Below are positions 36,859-45,028 of a stretch of 64,000 nucleotides of DNA, one piece after another; within the stretch, counting starts at the first letter, position 1, and each line of letters begins with the position of its first letter. The position numbers and the translations under genes are program-made. The notes under the pieces were generated by a model. That model was not told the DNA's origin. It did no database searches and was given only the letters and a program-made list of their open reading frames with translations. This DNA is from an uncultured Bacteroides sp. (lineage in GTDB: Bacteria; Bacteroidota; Bacteroidia; Bacteroidales; Bacteroidaceae): positions 26,369-90,368 of the forward strand of contig CAUDXH010000006.1 of NCBI GenBank assembly GCA_958453305.1. Reading direction: 5' to 3'.

Positions 36859-36888
36859 TTGCCAAATAACAGAAAATGCATACCTTTG
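36859..36888 (+). promoter_or_regulatory. Consensus promoter of a putative noncoding RNA
   Basis: TTG at 36859-36861, a 19-bp spacer, then TACCTTTG at 36881-36888. The match to the Bacteroides consensus is as good as that of aroA and tRNA-Val, and no coding region follows for over 400 bp. Confidence 0.8.
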
Positions 36889-36894
36889 TATCGT

Positions 36895-37199
36895 GGTTGT
36901 GAAACCAAGATATAATTAAGACACAAAAAGGTATTAGACTTATATTAAGATTAAGGTAATTACAAGGTATTAGATTAAATTAAGGTATTAGATTTATTAT
37001 TAGTTTTACAAAGGTATTAGATTAAAAGGTAAAAGTTTTCAGGAATAGGTTTGAAATAGGTTAATAAAAACTTCAGGTAAAAAAAAGATTAGGATAACAA
37101 AACCTCATTCGAATCTACAAGATGCAAAGAACCCTTAAATGGGGGGTTCTTTAGGAAGACAGCGGGTGTTCAGACAGAGCATACGCTTTTTTTATTTTC
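36895..37199 (+). ncRNA. Putative noncoding RNA, about 300 nt, with GGTATTAG repeats
   Basis: It runs from the consensus promoter to a hairpin (AGCGGGTG 37161-37168 with CATACGCT 37180-37187, one mismatch and one wobble) followed by a long T-run. A second hairpin, AAAGAACCC (37126-37134) with GGGTTCTTT (37144-37152), precedes it. The 5' end can fold as TGGTT-gtga-AACCA. The middle is A/T-rich with GGTATTAG at 36930, 36966, 36984 and 37013. There is no ORF of useful length. It could be a trans-acting sRNA or a leader, but the next gene has its own -7 box (37287-37294). I cannot assign it to a known RNA family. Confidence 0.6.
37158..37199 (+). terminator. Terminator of the putative noncoding RNA
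   Basis: Imperfect stem 37161-37168/37180-37187 with the sequence TTTTTTTATTTT following. Confidence 0.7.
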
Positions 37200-37320
37200 A
37201 TCCCCTATCTCTCTCTCATGAAAAAAGAAATACCGGTTTCGTTCTGATTTAATCGGCAGAAATCAACATTACTTCTGTTTTTTTACTAACTTCGCAACAA
37301 GACAAACAGATAAATGCCCT

Positions 37321-38157
37321 ATGAAACTAAACAAGTTAATTGCTCTGCCTCTCTTTATGGCGCTGTTCAGTTGCAACAGCGATGAAAAAAAAGCAGAAGA
37401 ACTATTCCAGCGCGCAGAATCTTCTTTCGCAACAGGTGATTACAGTCTGGCCAAGCTACAGATTGACAGTATCCGCACCCTTTATCCCAAAGCCTTCGAG
37501 ATAAGAAAAGCCGGTATCAAACTTATGCAGCAGGTAGACTTGCAGGAACAACAAAAAACACTGGTCTATTTAGACAGCATAATGACTATCAAGCAAGCAG
37601 CACTTGACTCTATCAAAGGAAACTTTGTACTTGAAAAAGATACAGCTTATCAAGAAGTGGGAAATTACTTCTACCCTACCCAGACGGTAGAAAAAAACAT
37701 TGGACGGTCTTTCTTAAGAGGACAGGTCAACGAACTGGGGGAAATGTCTATCACCTCTATTTACTGCGCCGGAGGAAAACTTCATCACCGGGCTGTGAAA
37801 GTAAGCGTGGATGACCTGTTTGCCGAAACGCCTCTTTCTCCCGACTGCTATGAAACCACCGATTTGGGAAAAGTCATCGAAAAAGCCGACTATAAATTAG
37901 GTGCCGACGGAGGTGTGATTGCTTTCATCACAGCCAATCAGGATAAAAAAAGAATACGCTTAGAGTTTATAGGCGACCGCAATTATAAAACAACGATGCA
38001 GCCAAACGATATAAAAGCGATTGCAGAACTGAGCCGGCTGGCACAGATTTTATCCAGTATCGAAGCAATCAAAAAAGAGCAGAATGAAGCTAATTTGAAG
38101 ATTCGCTTTGTCAACCGGAAAATAGAGGAAGCAGCCACCAGCAGTGATGCCAGCTGA
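37321..38157 (+). CDS. Lipoprotein of unknown function with N-terminal TPR-like segment
   Basis: A 278-aa lipoprotein (LFSC lipobox). Residues about 25-70 (KKAEELFQRAESSFATGDYSLAKLQIDSIRTLYP) look like one TPR-type helical hairpin, followed by a coiled region (LQEQQKTLVYLDSIMTIKQAALDS) and a C-terminal beta-rich domain (DTAYQEVGNYFYPTQT, INQ-free, with FLRGQVNELGEMSITSIYCAG). A final helix (EAIKKEQNEANLKIRFVNRKIEEA) closes it. It is conserved in character but not a family I can name. The -7 box TAACTTCG is at 37287-37294. The gene is followed by a strong bidirectional terminator. Confidence 0.8.
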   Translation: MKLNKLIALPLFMALFSCNSDEKKAEELFQRAESSFATGDYSLAKLQIDSIRTLYPKAFEIRKAGIKLMQQVDLQEQQKTLVYLDSIMTIKQAALDSIKGNFVLEKDTAYQEVGNYFYPTQTVEKNIGRSFLRGQVNELGEMSITSIYCAGGKLHHRAVKVSVDDLFAETPLSPDCYETTDLGKVIEKADYKLGADGGVIAFITANQDKKRIRLEFIGDRNYKTTMQPNDIKAIAELSRLAQILSSIEAIKKEQNEANLKIRFVNRKIEEAATSSDAS

Positions 38158-38230
38158 CAGTCAGCTGACTGACCGCACCTCTACCCGAACACAGACTAAA
38201 AAGAAAAAGATATATCTTTATGCCGCAAAA

Positions 38231-38278
38231 AAGACAGTTCCTGCTATAAATGAATGCAGCAGGAACTGTCTTTTTTTT
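38231..38278. terminator. Bidirectional terminator between the lipoprotein and superoxide dismutase genes
   Basis: A perfect 15-bp stem, AAGACAGTTCCTGCT (38231-38245) and AGCAGGAACTGTCTT (38258-38272), with an A-run before and an 8-base T-run after, between convergent genes. Confidence 0.95.
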
Positions 38279-38300
38279 GAAAAAAATGTCTTCCTCTAAC

Positions 38301-38879
38301 TCATCCGCGCAAATGAGCGGCAACTTTCTTCCAATCTACCAAATTCCAAAATGCCTCTACAAAAGCCGCACGCCGGTTACGGTAATCAATATAGTAAGCA
38401 TGTTCCCATACATCGAGCGTAAGAACTGGCTGAAGTCCCTTACGCAACGGATTGCCTGCATTCGGCTCACTTGTAATCTGCAAATGTCCGGTTTCATCAA
38501 CAGACAGCCACACCCAGCCTGAGCCAAATAAACCGAGCGCAGCTTTCGTAAATTGCGCTTTAAACTCTTCTGCCGAACCAAAATCACGTGCCAACGCATC
38601 CGACAAACAAGCCGGAATTTCAACCGGAGAGGGAGTTAAGTGTTCAAAGAAGAAAGTATGATTCCATACTTGAGCTGCATTATTAAAGATGGCTCCATCG
38701 GCTTTTTTTATTATTTCTTCCAGCCCACAATGCTCAAACGGTGTGTCTGATATTAACTTATTCAAGTTATCCACATAAGTTTGAAGATGTTTTCCATAAT
38801 GGAATTCCAATGTTTCTTTACTCATTTTCGGAGCTAATTCTTCCTGATTATAAGGAAGTTCAGGCATTACATGCATCAT
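38301..38879 (-). CDS. sodB: Iron/manganese superoxide dismutase
   Basis: A 192-aa enzyme converting superoxide to peroxide and oxygen in the cytoplasm. The N-terminal helical hairpin has FHYGKHLQTYVDNLNKL with metal ligand His27, and a second ligand lies in VWNHTFFF. The C-terminal signature DVWEHAYYIDYRNRR gives the last Asp and His ligands. The start MMHVMPELPYN matches the usual short lead before MPxLPY; internal Met codons are alternatives. Metal preference (Fe, Mn or both) cannot be decided by eye. Its -7 box lies at 38965-38972, so transcription is from its own promoter. Confidence 0.95.
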   Translation of the reverse strand: MMHVMPELPYNQEELAPKMSKETLEFHYGKHLQTYVDNLNKLISDTPFEHCGLEEIIKKADGAIFNNAAQVWNHTFFFEHLTPSPVEIPACLSDALARDFGSAEEFKAQFTKAALGLFGSGWVWLSVDETGHLQITSEPNAGNPLRKGLQPVLTLDVWEHAYYIDYRNRRAAFVEAFWNLVDWKKVAAHLRG

Positions 38880-38964
38880 AATCGTAGTTTTTTAAGGTTA
38901 CTGATATATATAAAACACGCCAATGACCAGAAAGGTTCTTAGCCTGTATGTTGTTTCGTGAAAA

Positions 38965-38972
38965 CAAAGATA
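38965..38972 (-). promoter_or_regulatory. Superoxide dismutase promoter -7 box
   Basis: Minus-strand TATCTTTG, a perfect consensus match, 86 bp before the start codon. Confidence 0.7.
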
Positions 38973-39009
38973 AAAAATAAAGGCTATTTCGTATTAATTT
39001 AAAAACAGC

Positions 39010-39017
39010 TAATTTTG
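39010..39017 (+). promoter_or_regulatory. -7 box of the outer-membrane protein gene
   Basis: TAATTTTG, matching TAnnTTTG, about 33 bp before the ATG at 39050. Confidence 0.65.
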
Positions 39018-39049
39018 CAGACTCAGAAATAAAACGGACTTAATTAAAA

Positions 39050-39772
39050 ATGAAAAGAATGAAGAAAAACTTTCAACAGGTGCTCTTGCTTATCTTTATC
39101 GCCCTCGCTCTTCCTCTCACGTTAAAAGCTCAAGAAAAAGTAGAAGCTCACATCGGAGCAGATATTGTCAGCGGATATATCTGGCGCGGACAAGACTCGG
39201 GAAACATCAGTATCCAGCCCGAAATATCGCTGGGATACAAAGGATTTTCATTAACCGCATGGGGGTCAGTGGGATTTGATAAAGAAGATGTAAAGGAGTT
39301 AGACTTAACCTTGGGATATGAATATAAAGGATTCAGCATCTCGGTTACGGACTATTGGTATGACGGCGGACCGGGTTTCTTCCATTTTGGTGCAACCAAT
39401 ACCAATCATACCTTTGAGGCACAAATCGGTTATGATTTCGACTTCCTTGCCATCAACTGGTATACAAACTTTGCCGGGAATGATGGCTTGACGGCTAATG
39501 GAAACCGGGCTTATGCCTCGTATATTTCACTGTCTGCACCCTTCTGCCTGGGTGGATTAGACTGGACAGCCGAAGTGGGTGCAACTCCATGGGCAAACAG
39601 CTACTATAATACCAACAAGGGAGGAGCCAATGGCTTTGAAGTGGCAGATGTAAGTATCAGTGCGGCTAAAGAGATAAAAATAACCTCACATTATGCTCTT
39701 CCTGTTTCAGCCAAACTGACCTGGAACCCTGCCACAGAAGATACTTATTTTGTTTTTGGAATCAGTTTCTAA
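39050..39772 (+). CDS. Outer-membrane beta-barrel protein of unknown function
   Basis: A 240-aa exported protein (signal ending LTLKAQ). The mature part is alternating amphipathic strands rich in Gly, Tyr and Trp: SGYIWRGQDSGNISIQPEISLG, YKGFSLTAWGSVGF, YEYKGFSISVTDYWYDGG. It ends with FVFGISF, a typical outer-membrane terminal strand. The GADIVSGYIWRGQ opening is shared by a family of small putative porins in Bacteroidota. The start could also be the Met at 39059. It stands alone with its own promoter and terminator; cargo unknown. Confidence 0.85.
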   Translation: MKRMKKNFQQVLLLIFIALALPLTLKAQEKVEAHIGADIVSGYIWRGQDSGNISIQPEISLGYKGFSLTAWGSVGFDKEDVKELDLTLGYEYKGFSISVTDYWYDGGPGFFHFGATNTNHTFEAQIGYDFDFLAINWYTNFAGNDGLTANGNRAYASYISLSAPFCLGGLDWTAEVGATPWANSYYNTNKGGANGFEVADVSISAAKEIKITSHYALPVSAKLTWNPATEDTYFVFGISF

Positions 39773-39785
39773 TGAATCCATAAAA

Positions 39786-39826
39786 AAATTCCCTGTTACA
39801 GCAGTTGCAACAGGGAATTTTTATTT
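39786..39826. terminator. Terminator between the outer-membrane protein and DUF3332 genes
   Basis: AAATTCCCTGTT (39786-39797) and AACAGGGAATTT (39809-39820) form a perfect 12-bp stem with a T-rich tail; the genes are convergent. Confidence 0.9.
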
Positions 39827-39883
39827 TCACAGAGGCAGTACCCGCCTCGTTTGTTTTTCTGTGTCAGACAGCAAGCCAAGAGC

Positions 39884-40447
39884 TTATCTTGCAGCAAAAA
39901 ACAAAGATGCTCCGTGTACGGCACGCATCTCTGCCACACCCTGCAAGTCTGGATTTACAGTCACCGGAGTACCATCTTGCTGTTTGAATGTAACTGTTCC
40001 GTCTTCATTCATGGTTATCAGCTCAAAGCTCTGTCCGTCAGCCTCTGCACTCCAAGTACGGTTTTCTTTATTATAAACCAAATCCAACGATTTGTCTTCT
40101 TCTCCTTTCTTGGTAATGGTATAACCATCTTCATTGGTACGCACCAGATATTCTCCGTTTTCTCCTTTTACAGTCTTTATGGTTCCGATTTCAGCTACCG
40201 GATTCGAACCCGACCAAAACTCAATCGAGTTAATCACTAAGATATCGGCAAGGTAAGCCACTTCATAAACAGGAATAACATGAAATGCAAAAAACACGAT
40301 TTCGTTTACAAACTTATTCCCGATTCCCTGGTTCCATCCTTTCAGATTATTCCAAAGCCCAAAAGAACCTATACACGAAGAAAGCATCAAGCTGCCTCCC
40401 AAAACGGCACAAACCGCAAGTCTCTTAAAGTTTTTCATGGTTTTCAA
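39884..40447 (-). CDS. DUF3332 lipoprotein
   Basis: A 187-aa protein with a lipoprotein signal (GGSLMLSSC). It matches DUF3332: IGSFGLWNNLKGWNQGIGNKFVNEIVFFAFHVIPVYEVAYLADILVINSIEFWSGSNPV. The hydrophobic middle could be a membrane-associated helix pair. The C-terminal half is polar beta-rich (TVKGENGEYLVRTNEDGYTITKKG). Function is unknown for the family. Met at 40438 is an alternative start. Its -7 box TAACTTTG is at 40485-40492 on the minus strand. Confidence 0.88.
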   Translation of the reverse strand: MKTMKNFKRLAVCAVLGGSLMLSSCIGSFGLWNNLKGWNQGIGNKFVNEIVFFAFHVIPVYEVAYLADILVINSIEFWSGSNPVAEIGTIKTVKGENGEYLVRTNEDGYTITKKGEEDKSLDLVYNKENRTWSAEADGQSFELITMNEDGTVTFKQQDGTPVTVNPDLQGVAEMRAVHGASLFFAAR

Positions 40448-40484
40448 TCTCTTTTAAAGTTATCTCTTTATTACAATATACTTA

Positions 40485-40492
40485 CAAAGTTA
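40485..40492 (-). promoter_or_regulatory. DUF3332 gene -7 box
   Basis: Minus-strand TAACTTTG, matching TAnnTTTG, 38 bp before the start. Confidence 0.65.
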
Positions 40493-40535
40493 AAACTTAT
40501 TTCGTATCATAAAAGCAGAATGGCTAAAAAAATCG

Positions 40536-40543
40536 TATCTTTG
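40536..40543 (+). promoter_or_regulatory. -7 box of the MFS transporter gene
   Basis: TATCTTTG, a perfect consensus match, 47 bp before the ATG at 40590. It is divergent from the DUF3332 promoter, with only about 43 bp between the two -7 boxes. Confidence 0.7.
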
Positions 40544-40589
40544 TCACGTTTTTTTTCAACAGCAGATAAAATTTAATCACATAAAAAGA

Positions 40590-41951
40590 ATGAAAGAACA
40601 AATTCAAAGGAAACTTAATGACTCTTGGGCAACCCGCTGGGGGGCACTGTCGATCGTTGCATTCACCATGATGGCAGCGTATTATGTAAATGATGTTACT
40701 GCTCCGTTAAAAACCATGCTTGAAACCGATCTGGGATGGAACAGCAGTGAATTCGGGCTTTTCACCGGAGCCTACAGTTTTTTAAATGTCTTCTTTTTGA
40801 TGCTGATTTGGGGAGGACTGATTCTTGACCGCTTCGGAATCCGCTTTACCGGACGCTTGGCTACAATCCTTATGGTGGTAGGTACCGGCATTGAATACTA
40901 TGCCATGACACAAATGGCTGGCGATACTTCCACTATCTTAGGATATAAAGCCAGCGTATTTATAGCCTCAACCGGATATTCCATTTTCGGAGTAGGAGCT
41001 GAGGTGGCTGGAATTACTGTCACCAAGATTATCGCAAAATGGTTCCACGGCAAAGAAATGGCAACCGCCATGGGGGTACAAGTTGCCTTGGCACGTGTAG
41101 GTTCGCAGGCTGCATACGGAGTAGCTATTCCTATTGCGCGTGCATACGAAATCACAACACCTATTTTAATTGGTCTGATTTGTCTGGTGGGCGGACTGAT
41201 TGCTTTCTTTGCTTTTGCCGTACTCGACAAGAAGTTGGACCAGCAGATTGAAAATTCTGTAGAAGAATCTCCCGAAGATAAATTTTCCTTTAAGGACGTG
41301 AAGAACATTTTGTCTAATCCGGGATTTTGGCTGATTGCCTTACTCTGCGTATTGTTCTATTCCTGCGTATTCCCATTCCAAAAGTATGCCTCTGAACTTA
41401 TGATCAGCAAATACCAGATTGATGAAAGTGTAGCTGGTTTCTTCGCCGGACTTCCGGCCTTGGGAGCTCTCTTCCTTACACCTGTTTTTGGAGGTATGGT
41501 TGACCGCCGCGGCAAATCGGCTTCTATCATGATGTTAGGAGCTGGAATGCTTATCTGTGTACACTGCATCTATGCCATGCCTTTCATCACAAGCTCAATG
41601 GTTGCTATCGTGCTGATGATTATACTGGGAATTGCCTTTTCACTCGTTCCGTCTGCCATGTGGCCTGCAGTGGCTAAGATTTTCCCGGTACATCAGTTGG
41701 GTACAGCCTATGCCTTGATTTTCTTTATACAGAATATCGGCTTGTGGGGCATTCCTACCCTCATCGGAATTGTTCTCGACAAATTCTGTATTGTAGGAAC
41801 AACCGAAACCGGAGCAAACAGTTACGATTATACCCTGCCTATGTGTATTTTCACCGGACTTGCCATCTTGTCTCTGTTAGTAGCCTTTGCCTTAAAAGCT
41901 GCCGACAAAAAATATGGATATAAGCTGGAGGAAGCCAACATTCAGAAGTAA
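40590..41951 (+). CDS. Major facilitator superfamily transporter
   Basis: A 453-aa protein with about 12 TM helices. The A-motif equivalent after TM2 is GGLILDRFGIRFTGRLATI, and the second-half copy is GGMVDRRGKSASIMMLGAG. A cytoplasmic loop (KKLDQQIENSVEESPEDKFSFKDVKNIL) separates the halves. It is of the general MFS type seen in many Bacteroides genomes. No neighbouring pathway gene suggests a substrate. A large palindromic terminator follows. Confidence 0.92.
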   Translation: MKEQIQRKLNDSWATRWGALSIVAFTMMAAYYVNDVTAPLKTMLETDLGWNSSEFGLFTGAYSFLNVFFLMLIWGGLILDRFGIRFTGRLATILMVVGTGIEYYAMTQMAGDTSTILGYKASVFIASTGYSIFGVGAEVAGITVTKIIAKWFHGKEMATAMGVQVALARVGSQAAYGVAIPIARAYEITTPILIGLICLVGGLIAFFAFAVLDKKLDQQIENSVEESPEDKFSFKDVKNILSNPGFWLIALLCVLFYSCVFPFQKYASELMISKYQIDESVAGFFAGLPALGALFLTPVFGGMVDRRGKSASIMMLGAGMLICVHCIYAMPFITSSMVAIVLMIILGIAFSLVPSAMWPAVAKIFPVHQLGTAYALIFFIQNIGLWGIPTLIGIVLDKFCIVGTTETGANSYDYTLPMCIFTGLAILSLLVAFALKAADKKYGYKLEEANIQK

Positions 41952-41977
41952 CTCCGCTGCAAATAATCATCTTAGGC

Positions 41978-42044
41978 AAAACGCCTTGTCGTTTGACTCG
42001 AAATGAATATTCATTCCAAGTAAAACGACAAGGCGTTTCTTTTA
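41978..42044 (+). terminator. Nested palindromic terminator after the MFS gene
   Basis: A perfect 16-bp stem, AAACGCCTTGTCGTTT / AAACGACAAGGCGTTT (about 41979-41994 and 42024-42039), encloses a second palindrome AATGAATATTCATT in its loop. A T-rich tract follows. Confidence 0.85.
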
Positions 42045-42067
42045 CCTTAAAAACTTCTCTTTTTTAC

Positions 42068-42096
42068 TTGCATCAGACTATTTTACTATAACTTTG
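42068..42096 (+). promoter_or_regulatory. Promoter of the secreted HExxH protein gene
   Basis: TTG at 42068-42070, an 18-bp spacer, then TAACTTTG at 42089-42096. Confidence 0.65.
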
Positions 42097-42168
42097 GACT
42101 ATTCTTCCATCTCTTGTCAACATTTCATTCTACCTTTACACCTCAGATAAACTTAAAAACAAGATACC

Positions 42169-43524
42169 ATGAAACGACTGTGTTCACTTATTGCTGTATG
42201 CTGCCTGTTGTCTTTTTCTGCATGGGGACAAGGTTATTGCCCCAAGAATGCTTGCAGCAACTTTAAGGGCAAAGAAATTTACATCCCCAAAGACTTGCAG
42301 AAAATGGATTTGCAAGACAGCACATCGCTATGGAGCTACCACCGGATGTGTTGCACCGACAACTTAGCCATTTTCTGGCAAAAAGGATTTGGCAGCGACT
42401 TGGCTAATCCTCCCCGGCTGGAAGGAAAAGAAATGAAAATAGACTTGAAAAACTTATCCGAGAAGTTGGAACACTTCTATACATTTTTCCGCGATAGCCT
42501 TGGCTTTTCAAAGCCCGGTTCCAACTGTGACCGCTATCGCATGATGGTCATGCTGAACTATTCACTTGAAGGAACAGCCTATGGAGGAGACTATGACGGA
42601 GTTATCGGCGGACTATGGGCCGCTCCGAACCGTCTTCAAGACGAACGCCTCAACTGTGTAGCACATGAATTAGGACACAGCTTTCAGGCACAAATCACCT
42701 GTGATGGTGAAGGGGATGCTTGGGGAGGATGCGGTTTCTTTGAAATGACATCGCAATGGATGCTGTGGCAGGTAAACCCCGACTGGCAGACTGATGAGCG
42801 TTTTCATTGGGAAGCTTTTACCCGATTATCGCATAAAGCCTTCCTCCACTTGGAAAACATCTATCATTCTCCTTATGTATTAGAATATTGGGGTACCAAA
42901 CACGGACGTCCTTTTATTGCTGAAATGTTCCGTCAAGGGAAAAAAGGTGAAGACCCGGTCATTACGTACAAGCGAATGAACCGGCAGTCACAACAGGCTT
43001 TCTGCGATGAGATGTTTGATGCCTGCCGGCACTTCATTAATTGGGACTTTGAACGTGTATGGAAAAACACCCGCCCCTATGCCAACCAATATACCTGTAA
43101 GATGAACCACTTAAAAAATGGCTGGTATCAGGTGGCTTCCGAGAACTGTCCTGAAAACTATGGATTCAATGCTATTCCGTTAGCTGTCCCCAAACCGGGA
43201 AGCAAAATCAGCCTTACTTTCGAAGGAATTACCCAGCCTTCGTCCGAATATTCTTCAGTACACCCTTCCAAAGCGGGATGGCGTTACGGGTTTGTGGCAG
43301 TAACCAGCGAAGGGAAAAGCATCTATGGCAACATGAGCCGTAATAAAGAAGGAAAATTAAGTTTCACTGTACCTTCAGGCAGTCAGCTTTCACATCTGTG
43401 GCTTGTAGTTATGGGAGCACCAACCGAACATTGGATGAACCCAACTCCAGACAGCGGTCAAAAAGATGCACAATGGCCATACCGCATCAAACTAAATGGA
43501 ACTGAACCGCTATCTGCCGCCTGA
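42169..43524 (+). CDS. Secreted putative metallopeptidase (DUF6055-like)
   Basis: A 451-aa exported protein (signal ending SAWGQ). The zinc motif HELGH is at residues 166-170 in NCVAHELGHSFQAQ, and GFFEMTSQWM provides a likely third ligand at Glu192, as in gluzincin peptidases. The N-terminal half (DSTSLWSYHRMCCTDNLAIFWQKGFG, GDYDGVIGGLWAAPNRLQ) resembles the DUF6055 family; that family name is from memory and should be treated as likely, not certain. The C-terminal 120 residues form a beta-sandwich-like domain. It probably acts on proteins or glycoproteins outside the cell. Monocistronic. Confidence 0.8.
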   Translation: MKRLCSLIAVCCLLSFSAWGQGYCPKNACSNFKGKEIYIPKDLQKMDLQDSTSLWSYHRMCCTDNLAIFWQKGFGSDLANPPRLEGKEMKIDLKNLSEKLEHFYTFFRDSLGFSKPGSNCDRYRMMVMLNYSLEGTAYGGDYDGVIGGLWAAPNRLQDERLNCVAHELGHSFQAQITCDGEGDAWGGCGFFEMTSQWMLWQVNPDWQTDERFHWEAFTRLSHKAFLHLENIYHSPYVLEYWGTKHGRPFIAEMFRQGKKGEDPVITYKRMNRQSQQAFCDEMFDACRHFINWDFERVWKNTRPYANQYTCKMNHLKNGWYQVASENCPENYGFNAIPLAVPKPGSKISLTFEGITQPSSEYSSVHPSKAGWRYGFVAVTSEGKSIYGNMSRNKEGKLSFTVPSGSQLSHLWLVVMGAPTEHWMNPTPDSGQKDAQWPYRIKLNGTEPLSAA

Positions 43525-43602
43525 AAAAGACTCTAACTTTACTTTCTAACGTAAGCCGGCTCAAGTAAAGTGAAAATAGAATCGACAAAAATATATTTTC
43601 AC

Positions 43603-43610
43603 TAAATTTG
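43603..43610 (+). promoter_or_regulatory. -7 box of the aminopeptidase P operon
   Basis: TAAATTTG, matching TAnnTTTG, 45 bp before the ATG at 43655. The leader contains ACTTAAAAACTC words of the 8-bp repeat family. Confidence 0.7.
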
Positions 43611-43654
43611 CCGTACTATATAACAGATAAACTTAAAAACTCAAAATCATAACC

Positions 43655-45028
43655 ATGTTTTCAAAAGAAACCTATATCAATCGCCGGAATGCCTTAAAGC
43701 ACAGCGTCGGCTCCGGAATTTTACTCTTCTTAGGAAATGAAGAAAGCGGTATGAACTATGAAGACAACACCTATCCCTACCGACAAGACTCTTCTTTCCT
43801 TTACTTCTTCGGCTTATCGTATGCCGGACTGGCTGCCATTATCGATATTGACGAGAACCGGGAAATCATTTTCGGAGATGAACTCAGCATTGACCACATT
43901 GTATGGATGGGTACACAGCCGACTCTGCACGAAAAAGCGCAACGGGTAGGCATCAGCGACACAAAACCTGCATCCCAACTGAAAACTTATCTTGAAAAGG
44001 CTGCAGCAAAGGGACAGACCATCCATTATCTTCCCACCTACCGGGCTGAACACCGCTTGAAATTACTCCACCTGCTAAGCATAATGCCCGGAGAAGAACA
44101 ACCCTCAATCTCCTTCATTAAAGGAGTGGTCAATCTGCGCAATTACAAGACAGACGAAGAAATTGCCGAAATAGAACGAGCATGTGATGTCACTGCCGAA
44201 ATGCACCTAGCGGCAATGCGCTGCCTACGCATCGGTATGAAAGAGCATGAAGTATCGGCTGCACTGGAAGCTGTGGCTCAAGCCAATGGATGTACTTTAT
44301 CATTCCCCACCATCGCTACCGTATGCGGACAAACATTGCATAACCATTATCACGGTCACACGGTAAAAGAAGGAGATATGCTGCTGGTAGATGCCGGTGC
44401 TGAGACTCCGATGGGGTATGCCGGCGATATGTCATCAACCATCTGTGCCGGCAAGAAATTCTCTACCCGGCAGAAAGAAATCTATGATATACAGGTAGCT
44501 TCACATTTAGCTGCTGTAAATGCATTAAAACCGGGAGTACCATTCAAAGATATATATGAACTTTCTTGCCGGGTTATTTGCGAAGGACTCAAAGATCTCG
44601 GAATTATGAAAGGAGATGCAGCCGAAGCAGTAGCTGCCGGAGCTCATGCCATGTTCTTCCCTTGCGGCTTAGGACACATGATGGGACTGGATGTACACGA
44701 TATGGAAAATCTGGGTGAAGTATGGGTAGGATATAACGGACAGCCTAAAAGCACGCAGTTTGGACGCAAATCGCTGCGATTGGCTCGCCCGCTTGAACCG
44801 GGATTTGTATTGACCATCGAACCCGGTATCTATTTCATTCCTGAACTGATAGACTACTGGAAAGCAGAAAAGCGTTTTGCCGATTTCATCAACTATAATA
44901 AGCTGGAAACCTATCGGGACTTTACCGGACTTCGCAATGAGGAAGATTATTTAATCACAGAAACCGGAGCACGGCGCTTAGGCAAAAAGATACCGTTAAC
45001 AACCGAAGAAGTGGAGGCACTACGATGA
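43655..45028 (+). CDS. Aminopeptidase P family (M24B) Xaa-Pro peptidase
   Basis: A 457-aa cytoplasmic enzyme without a signal peptide. The N-terminal creatinase-like domain (about 1-165) is followed by the pita-bread catalytic domain. The two-metal ligands are present: Asp in LLVDAGAETPMGYAGDMSST, His in GLGHMMGLDVHD, Glu in TIEPGIYF and Glu in LRNEEDYLIT. It removes N-terminal residues preceding proline. Its stop overlaps the next start (ATGA at 45025-45028), giving translational coupling with an EamA transporter. Confidence 0.95.
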   Translation: MFSKETYINRRNALKHSVGSGILLFLGNEESGMNYEDNTYPYRQDSSFLYFFGLSYAGLAAIIDIDENREIIFGDELSIDHIVWMGTQPTLHEKAQRVGISDTKPASQLKTYLEKAAAKGQTIHYLPTYRAEHRLKLLHLLSIMPGEEQPSISFIKGVVNLRNYKTDEEIAEIERACDVTAEMHLAAMRCLRIGMKEHEVSAALEAVAQANGCTLSFPTIATVCGQTLHNHYHGHTVKEGDMLLVDAGAETPMGYAGDMSSTICAGKKFSTRQKEIYDIQVASHLAAVNALKPGVPFKDIYELSCRVICEGLKDLGIMKGDAAEAVAAGAHAMFFPCGLGHMMGLDVHDMENLGEVWVGYNGQPKSTQFGRKSLRLARPLEPGFVLTIEPGIYFIPELIDYWKAEKRFADFINYNKLETYRDFTGLRNEEDYLITETGARRLGKKIPLTTEEVEALR

